DNA of 64,000 nucleotides from Amanita rubescens (Eukaryota > Basidiomycota > Agaricomycetes > Agaricales > Amanitaceae). Under the pieces are notes generated by a model. The model was given only the letters and a program-made list of their open reading frames with translations. It did no database searches and was not told where the DNA came from. The stretch's first letter is position 1. Each line of letters opens with the position of its first letter. Made by a program: the position numbers and the translations under genes. Of the stretch, positions 58,809-64,000 are shown piece after piece. The stretch covers positions 744,001-808,000 of the forward strand of contig WION01000012.1 of NCBI GenBank assembly GCA_015039365.1. The letters are read 5' to 3'.

Positions 58809-61800
58809 ATGGTTTTTCTACGCTGTTCCTCAGTCGTAGGGCGCATTTCCACCTTGTCTCGCCCCTTGAGACTTAGCCGAGGTTTTGCGAGCCTGAGAAA
58901 GCCCGCTTCTCTGTTCTCTCCCCTTGACACTTTCCCAGAGCGACATATCGGTCCTGATGACGCCGAGACCTCGAAAATGTTATCGAAGCTGGGCTATAGC
59001 TCCATGGAAGCCTTTATCGGTGAAACTGTTCCTCAAAAAATCAGAGTACCTGCGTCCTTTTTAGATAACACCGCTATGCCTGCTCTCAGCGAATCACAAC
59101 TGCATGAGAGAGCAAAGGCATTGGGAGCTTTGAACAAGCCTCATAAAAATTACATTGGTATGGGTTATCATGCAGCAGTAGTTCCGCCCGTCATCCTGCG
59201 CAACGTATGTCATATCTCAACCACTGTGTTAAAGACATGGTAGCTGAAACCTCGACTTTCCAGGTTCTGGAAAATCCGGCTTGGTACACTCCCTACACGC
59301 CTTATCAGCCTGAGATAGCGCAGGGTATGTCGGACATGGTATGCGTTAGTCTCAAATTAAATATACAAATACAGGTCGCCTGGAATCTCTGCTTAATTTC
59401 CAGACCATGGTCATGTCATTAACCTCTATGGATGTCGCAAATGCTTCCTTGTTAGATGAAGCAACTGCAGCGGCCGAAGCCATGGTTATGGCGTTCGCTT
59501 CGACTTCTCAGAAGAAGCGAATATTCATAGTGGACTCTGGCATCTTGCCTCAAACTCTTGCTGTCCTTCGTACCCGTGCAAAAGGCTTTGGGATTGAATT
59601 AGTTATTGGAGACTCCTTCAACCTCATCAAGAATGATGCGATCATATCCTAATTGTTGTGGTGTTCTTGTTCAGTATCCCGATGTTGATGGAAAGATCAA
59701 AGATTTCAGTTCCTTGGCGCAGATTGTTCACTCTGCGGGAGGCCTAGTGGCATGTGCCACGGACTTACTGGCTTTAACCATGCTTAAACCTCCCGGCGAA
59801 TGGGGAGCAGACATCGTCCTCGGCAATTCTGGACGTTTCGGAGTTCCTCCTGGTTATGGGGGCCCGCAGGCGGCATTTTTTGCCGTGAAAGATGCTTTGA
59901 AAAGGAAGATGCCCGGTCGATTGATCGGTCGTAGCCGTGACGCCAGCGGAAACCCCGCGTACAGGCTGGCCTTGCAAAGTAAGCAAAAAATGTATCTTGT
60001 CCAACACCGCCTGATTTTTTTGGCAGCACGGGAACAGCATATTCGCCGCGAGAAAGCTACTAGCAATATTTGCACTAGTCAGGCTTTGCTTGCGAATATG
60101 GCAGCTATGTATGCGATCTATCATGGACGAGATGGCCTCAGTCGGATTGCAAACAAGGTTCACGGATTCGCGCAGGTCTTCAAAAACTTAGTCGAAAGAT
60201 TTGGCTACAAAGCCGAGAATGACCATTTCTTTGACACGGTCACTCTAGACGTGACTTCCGTCGTCGCAGATGCTGAGGCTGTCCATGCTGCTTCTCTTGC
60301 TGCAGGCATTAACTTGCGTCGGGTTGACGAGAAACGCGTTGGCGTCACGTTCGACGAAAGTATCACTCCTGGAGACTTGTTATCGCTCGTTAATGCCTTC
60401 GCTTCCGCCGCCTCTAAGCCAACTTTGTCCGTGGCAGATCTAGAGCCTGTTGAATCGCAGGCTATTCCAGAAGGATTACGTCGCACGTCAGATTTTCTGC
60501 CACATCCAGTTTTCAACAAACACCATTCGGAGACAGAAATGCTTCGTTACATATTCCATCTCTCGTCGAAGGATGTTGGACTTGTCCACTCAATGATACC
60601 TCTAGGAAGTTGTACCATGAAGTTGAACAGTACGAGTAGTATGATTCCAGTAACTTGGCCGGAGTTTGGTGCTGCCCATCCATTCGCCCCTCACGACCAG
60701 GTTCAAGGATATAGTGCAATAATCAAGGTTTGTTTTCTTATGTTTTCAAAACGCTTTGGTTTGAAATGCAAGACAGGAATTGGAAAACGATTTGTGTAAA
60801 GTCACAGGATTCCACGCTGCTTCCCTGCAACCCAACTCTGGTGCTGCAGGCGAATACGCTGGTCTCTGTGTCATACGAGCATACCATGAATCTCGTAGCG
60901 AATCTCACCGCGACATCTGTTTAATACCCTTGAGTGCGCATGGCACTAATCCTGCTGTAAGTTGGCATTATATAATGCACCCGATGTCCAAGCTTAACAT
61001 ATATTAGTCGGCCGTCATGGCAGGTCTCAAAGTCGTTGCTGTCAAAGTGAACAGTGACGGCACTCTTGATTTGAATGACCTCAGAGCGAAAGCTGAGAAG
61101 CACAAAAATAATCTGGCAGCTTTCATGGTGAGATTGTCATTACCAAGTGGTGTGATTTTTACTAATTCCCCAACCAGATAACATACCCTTCAACATTCGG
61201 TGTTTTCGAGGATGGTGTACAAGAGGCGAGTGAGCTTAACGAGCGTCTTGTTGTTTAGCTGAATGTAGTCCCAGGCGTGCAAAATCATCCACGACAACGG
61301 TGGCCAAGTTTATCTTGACGGCAAGTTGTCGTTATATTTGCGTATAGCATCTCTGACCGGGTTCAACAGGTGCAAATCTGAATGCGCAAATCGGTATCAC
61401 CAACCCGGAAAAATGTGGCGGCGATGTGTGTCACCTCAATCTTCATAAAACATTCTCAATGTAAGGTATTTCAACCTGAACCATAAACTTGTTAGACTGA
61501 ATATCACATAGTCCGCATGGTGGCGGTGGTCCAGGTGTAGGGTGAGCGTAGCCGATAACTCACGAAAATCCACCCGTTCATTATTCGCAGGCCTATTTGT
61601 GTGGCGGAACATCTTGCACCGTTCCTTCCTACCCATCCCCACCTATCTTTCAAAAATGGGACCGCTATTGATGCTATCTCAGCAGCGCCTTTTGGAAGCG
61701 CTTCGATCCACCTGATTTCATGGGCCTATATACGGATGCTAGGTGGAAAAGGACTCTCAGATTCCTCCAAGATTGCCTTACTCAATGCCAATTATATGGC

Positions 61801-62574
61801 TGCTCGTCTTTCTGGTCATTATAGTCTACGGTTCAAGAACGAGAACGGTCGTGTTGCACATGAATTACTCATCGACTTGGCCGAATTCGACAAAGCCGCC
61901 GGACTTAAGGTTGCCGACTTCGCGAAACGTCTTCAGGTATATTTCCTATATATTTACGTCGAGCTCATCTTATCTATATTGGCAGGATTACGGATTCCAC
62001 CCTCCGACTTGTTCCTGGCCGATCTCAACATGCATGCTGATCGAACCAACAGAATCAGAGACGCTGGACGAAATTGACAGGTAGTTTCCGTCCTTATGAT
62101 ATACTGCCTACTCACGACTTTCAGATTCTGTGACGCCATGGTTCAGATACGCAAAGAAGCTCAGGAAATCATAGATGGAAAGCAACCTAGAGAAAACAAT
62201 GTCCTGAAGAATGCTCCTCATCCTATGACCACCGTGGCCGTCGCTGATGCACAGTGGAATCGGTACGCACGGGTGTCAGGCAATTGAGAAGCTCATACAA
62301 ACAAACGTTTCAGACCATATTCTCGTCAAACTGCAGCGTATCCCTTACCTTGGTTGCTTGAGAAGAAAATGTGGCCGACAGTGGCACGAGTAGATGATGG
62401 TACGTTATTCTGGGTATTGTACGATTCTCGCATGAATAACATAGGTTCTTAAACAGCATTTGGAGACTTGAATCTGGTTGTAAGTCCGCTCTTCAATCAA
62501 TGAAAATAATGACGCTGATAGCAGCATAGTGCGACTGCCCGACGGTAGAGGAGGTGGCTTCACAGATTGATTAG
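58809..62574 (+). CDS. GCV2: Mitochondrial glycine decarboxylase P-protein
   Basis: Sixteen exons, 1,002 residues after removing one base; the family's usual size. The P-protein decarboxylates glycine and passes the aminomethyl group to the H-protein. The mitochondrial presequence is [27 protein letters not shown]. Signatures: [129 protein letters not shown], and the PLP-lysine motif [20 protein letters not shown], ending VEEVASQID. Introns 61226-61274 (GAG|gcgagt) and 61321-61369 (G|gcaagt) use GC donors, which restores the exact conserved protein. One extra A at about 59632 interrupts the frame before [13 protein letters not shown]. Intron 59979-60026 is 48 nt and open in frame. Confidence 0.96.
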
Positions 62575-62669
62575 ACTTTAGATACCTGGACTTTTGATTA
62601 CCCCGTTCTATGTATGACATTAGACGACGATGGATTAGACCAAATACATATACTATAATCATATCGAGA

Positions 62670-64000
62670 CTACGAGACCTGGAACTCTTCATGTAGAGAA
62701 GTCCATAGGTCAGGCAGATGCTGTTGGATCCTTGACACAACTTCGTCCTGTCGACCAGCTTTTCGCGCAAACTTGAGCAAAATTCTAACGCTCTCCACAT
62801 CGGCAGACACTCCGTCCTTTCCCATTTCTATGCACACGGTCTTGACAGCATCGTTAAGACGTCCCAGGCGACAGAGACATTCGATCCAGGCATTCCAGTT
62901 GCGTTCGTTGAGTCTGAATCTATCTCTGGCCAGCCGCTGGCGGACTTGCTTCGCCACCTGCCAAGCACCCGCGTATCCACATGCGTCAAGGATAATACTA
63001 ACGCTGACATGGTCGAACATGCCAGACAGGTACAACAGCTCCCAGACCCTATATGCATCTCCAAAGCAACCGAGTCGCTGATACGTGTCCATCAACTGGT
63101 TCCATACGTGCGCATCGGGAGAGATATTGGCGTCTAAAGTGAGCAGATCATGCACACGTCTGGTTGTTGCAATGATCGAAATGCGGAACTCGGCTCCGAC
63201 ATCGCCAGATATGTCACCCTCTATTTGACCCCCTTGGCTAAGTTGCGTCGCCAACAAAGCCAGCCGCTTCAATAGGATCGTATAAACCTCTGCTGTAATG
63301 GCAAATCCAGCTTGACGCATGTCCCTGACGATACCAAAGTAATCTATCAAGGAAGGAACATGAGTAATGCTCCCAAATGTGAGCTTGCTGAATGCGTGTA
63401 ACACGACAGCATATCCCTTTTCGTCAAGGGCGGATCGATGCATATGGTAGGCATCGAGAGCATCTGCGGGCTGTTCGGTGTTTCGCATGTGGAGCACGAT
63501 GATGGAAGAGGCGGTGATGCTGTCATTTTTAGAAACTCCACGAACATCCATGTCTTCAAGCAGCGACATAGCAACTGGAAAGTATTTTTGGATATTGGAT
63601 GATGAGGCAAGTCCGCGTAAAAGCATATGGTAAATGTTGAGATCTGGGCCTGCAGAATGGTCCAGGTACGATGCCTTATCTTCAGCAGCTATGTCAGAAG
63701 GGTGGCAGCTTGATAACCCTTGGTATAAGAGAATCGCTTTGTCGAGTGATATCTCTGGGGGCTCATCACCAATCTTTTGGCACAGGGATTTGATAAGAGG
63801 TGCAACCGAAGGGGCATCTGGCTTCAGGCCTTCGCTTTTGGCACGATCGAATAAAGCGAGGGCGCCGTCGATATGACCAGTGCGGGCACAGTTATCAATG
63901 AGCCTGGAGTAAACGTCGATAGAAGGTTTTAGCTCCAGTTCTTTCTCGACGTATTCAAGATCTGATAACGTGCTCGAATGTCTTAACAATGCTCTGACAG
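62670..64000 (-). CDS. Pentatricopeptide repeat protein, 5' part beyond window
   Basis: The frame is open to the right edge, so the N-terminus is missing. About 440 residues show PPR-type helix pairs of about 35 residues: SIDVYSRLIDNCARTGHIDG ALALFDRAKSEGLKPDAPS, DLNIYHMLLRGLASSSNIQK YFPVAMSLLEDM, AEVYTILLKRLALLA, DAHVWNQLMDTYQRLGCFGD AYRVWELL, HVSVSIILDACGYAGAWQVA KQV and NWNAWIECLCRLGRLNDAVK T. PPR proteins bind organelle RNA; this one is probably mitochondrial, but the targeting signal is outside the window. It is convergent with GCV2, with about 95 bp between the stops. Confidence 0.85.
   Translation of the reverse strand, partial: VRALLRHSSTLSDLEYVEKELELKPSIDVYSRLIDNCARTGHIDGALALFDRAKSEGLKPDAPSVAPLIKSLCQKIGDEPPEISLDKAILLYQGLSSCHPSDIAAEDKASYLDHSAGPDLNIYHMLLRGLASSSNIQKYFPVAMSLLEDMDVRGVSKNDSITASSIIVLHMRNTEQPADALDAYHMHRSALDEKGYAVVLHAFSKLTFGSITHVPSLIDYFGIVRDMRQAGFAITAEVYTILLKRLALLATQLSQGGQIEGDISGDVGAEFRISIIATTRRVHDLLTLDANISPDAHVWNQLMDTYQRLGCFGDAYRVWELLYLSGMFDHVSVSIILDACGYAGAWQVAKQVRQRLARDRFRLNERNWNAWIECLCRLGRLNDAVKTVCIEMGKDGVSADVESVRILLKFARKAGRQDEVVSRIQQHLPDLWTSLHEEFQVS

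Overview
The window is nuclear DNA of a filamentous basidiomycete, most likely an Agaricomycete. It holds about 33 protein genes on both strands, packed head-to-head and tail-to-tail. Most genes are cut by several 43-68 nt GT-AG introns. The families present (Zn2Cys6 and bHLH regulators, a DUF6593-like protein, many F-box proteins) fit that group. I saw no rRNA, tRNA, CRISPR array, transposon or virus. Gene models were built by reading splice sites by eye, so exon limits are given in the evidence where they matter.

Layout. 0-9 kb: end of a low-complexity protein, an F-box protein, a divergent Zn2Cys6/bHLH regulator pair, a BSP-type metallopeptidase and the CTD phosphatase FCP1. 9-14 kb: a phosphotransferase (APH-fold) gene followed by two decayed tandem copies, then an unknown charged protein. 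14-24 kb: an F-box/LRR-like protein, a SIKE/FGFR1OP2-family STRIPAK protein, RNase H1 and the RAD5 helicase/ubiquitin ligase. 24-34 kb: CCT7, a CDF cation transporter, a GCK-III kinase and AP-3 delta. 34-45 kb: an unknown acidic protein, VTA1, an arrestin-like protein, the RNase P subunit POP3, dCMP deaminase and TTI1. 45-52 kb: aminodeoxychorismate synthase, a DUF6593-like protein, a 2OG-Fe(II) oxygenase, the NEDD8 E2 UBC12 and 5-hydroxyisourate hydrolase. 52-64 kb: RRP1, a small broken ORF between two direct repeats, an F-box/YccV protein, RSC9, the glycine decarboxylase P-protein GCV2 and a PPR protein cut by the right edge.

The genes are housekeeping and not one pathway. Several touch genome maintenance (RAD5, TTI1, RNase H1, dCMP deaminase, RSC9). 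AP-3 delta and VTA1 serve endosomal traffic, and the SIKE-type protein and the GCK-III kinase are both expected STRIPAK-linked proteins.

Two things stand out. First, exon structure: RAD5 assembles its Walker A motif through consecutive exons of 5 and 3 nt, the CDF gene has 7- and 9-nt exons, and three introns use GC-AG borders. Second, nearly thirty one-base frame breaks lie in otherwise well-preserved genes, and all but one or two behave as an extra base. This points to insertion-biased sequence error more than to decay, although decay cannot be excluded for the dense cluster at 45.5-50.2 kb.
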